From contig CAMJYF010000159.1 of the NCBI GenBank assembly GCA_946409885.1, positions 1-5,487 of the forward strand: a DNA stretch of 5,487 nt. Direction: 5' to 3'. A model generated the notes under the pieces. The model was not told the origin of the DNA. It made no database searches and saw only the letters and a list, made by a program, of their open reading frames with translations. The stretch is from an uncultured Clostridia bacterium. GTDB taxonomy: Bacteria > Bacillota > Clostridia > Oscillospirales > Acutalibacteraceae. Positions 5,158-5,487 of the stretch are shown here, one piece after another (the first letter of the stretch is position 1; each line of letters starts with the position of its first letter). A program made the translations under genes and the position numbers.

Positions 5158-5186
5158 TTGCTATTTCCCCCGGAGTGCGGTATAAT
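5158..5186 (+). promoter_or_regulatory. Sigma-A-type promoter for rpe
   Basis: TTGCTA (5158-5163), a 17-bp spacer and a perfect TATAAT (5181-5186). Transcription would start near 5193, leaving a leader of about 65 nt before rpe. Here rpe therefore appears to have its own promoter. Confidence 0.75.
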
Positions 5187-5202
5187 GTGTTCATCAAACG
5201 AA

Positions 5203-5226
5203 CGGAAGCGGACGTGCCGTCTTCCG
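5203..5226 (+). other. Leader hairpin in the rpe 5' untranslated region
   Basis: CGGAAG (5203-5208) plus CGG (5209-5211) pair with CCG (5217-5219) and CTTCCG (5221-5226), giving a 9-bp stem with one bulged T and a 5-nt loop. No T-run follows, so it is not a terminator. It may stabilise the mRNA or be a cis-regulatory leader; no known riboswitch pattern was recognised. Confidence 0.35.
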
Positions 5227-5258
5227 CTCGGACAATACGGATCGGACGGTAAGCGCGT

Positions 5259-5487
5259 ATGATCAAAATCTCCCCTTCCATCCTCGCCGGGGATTTTGCC
5301 CGGCTGGGCGAGGCGGCGCGGCTGTGCGAAAACAGCGGCGCGGACTGGCTGCACATCGACGTGATGGACGGCCATTTTGTGCCCAACATCACCATCGGGG
5401 CCCCGGTGGTAAAGTGTCTGCGAAAGACCACCGGCCTGTATTTTGACGTACATCTGATGATTTCGGAGCCGGACCGGTACGCGGCGG
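5259..5487 (+). CDS. rpe: Ribulose-phosphate 3-epimerase, N-terminal part (cut by window end)
   Basis: Interconverts ribulose 5-phosphate and xylulose 5-phosphate in the pentose phosphate pathway, in the cytoplasm. Only the first 76 codons of a protein usually about 220 aa are present. The (beta/alpha)8-barrel start is unmistakable: [16 protein letters not shown] (2-17, Ser7 in the active site), [20 protein letters not shown] (28-47, with metal ligands His32 and Asp34, Asp34 also the acid/base, and Met36), then [10 protein letters not shown] (62-71, ligand His65). The second catalytic Asp lies beyond the window. The Shine-Dalgarno is weak (GGACGG at 5244-5249, about 9 nt before ATG 5259), but the start matches the conserved N-terminus exactly. 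Its own promoter lies at 5158-5186. In many Firmicutes rpe follows rsgA; that neighbour is absent here. Confidence 0.95.
   Translation, partial: MIKISPSILAGDFARLGEAARLCENSGADWLHIDVMDGHFVPNITIGAPVVKCLRKTTGLYFDVHLMISEPDRYAA

Overview
The window looks like chromosomal DNA from a GC-rich member of the Clostridia, probably an Oscillospiraceae-like gut anaerobe. The signs are strong AGGAGG-type ribosome binding sites, sigma-A-type promoters with 17-bp spacers, a VanY-like carboxypeptidase, a membrane DUF218 protein, and short genes in mixed orientation. The taxonomic guess is inference; no rRNA or other marker gene is present.

Left part (1-2031, + strand). A leader region holds three 11-bp-spaced TCGTMA direct repeats, a terminator-like hairpin and a 150-bp element with perfect 24-bp inverted ends. 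Next come a membrane-anchored M15B D-Ala-D-Ala carboxypeptidase (293-979) and, after a chain of four small hairpins, a membrane-anchored DUF218/SanA-YdcF-type protein (1240-2031). Both proteins should act at the cell envelope. The two repeat elements share the foot GTAGC-GCGG followed by a short palindrome, which resembles the GTAG-footed REP/BIME repeats mobilised by RAYT transposases elsewhere.

Middle (2038-2790, + strand). A compact MntA/HepT (MNT-HEPN) toxin-antitoxin operon has its own near-consensus promoter, overlapping genes and a strong intrinsic terminator. All diagnostic catalytic motifs are present.

Right-centre (2821-4930, - strand). A promoter drives a Gfo/Idh/MocA-type NAD(P)-dependent oxidoreductase (4864-3923), followed by a PHP-domain (CehA/McbA-like) metallohydrolase (3834-2821). 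Between them lies a 64-bp AT-rich palindrome made of 7-bp units. It supplies the last codons and the stop of the oxidoreductase and may act as a terminator or attenuator before the PHP gene. The substrate of this pair cannot be read from the sequence.

Right end (4947-5487). A minus-strand terminator hairpin, an unrecognised 52-aa ORF and a clear promoter with a leader hairpin lead into the first 76 codons of ribulose-phosphate 3-epimerase (rpe), cut by the window edge.

The most interesting material is the intergenic repeat architecture (REP-like modular hairpins and the heptad palindrome that rewrote a gene end), followed by the complete MntA/HepT module.
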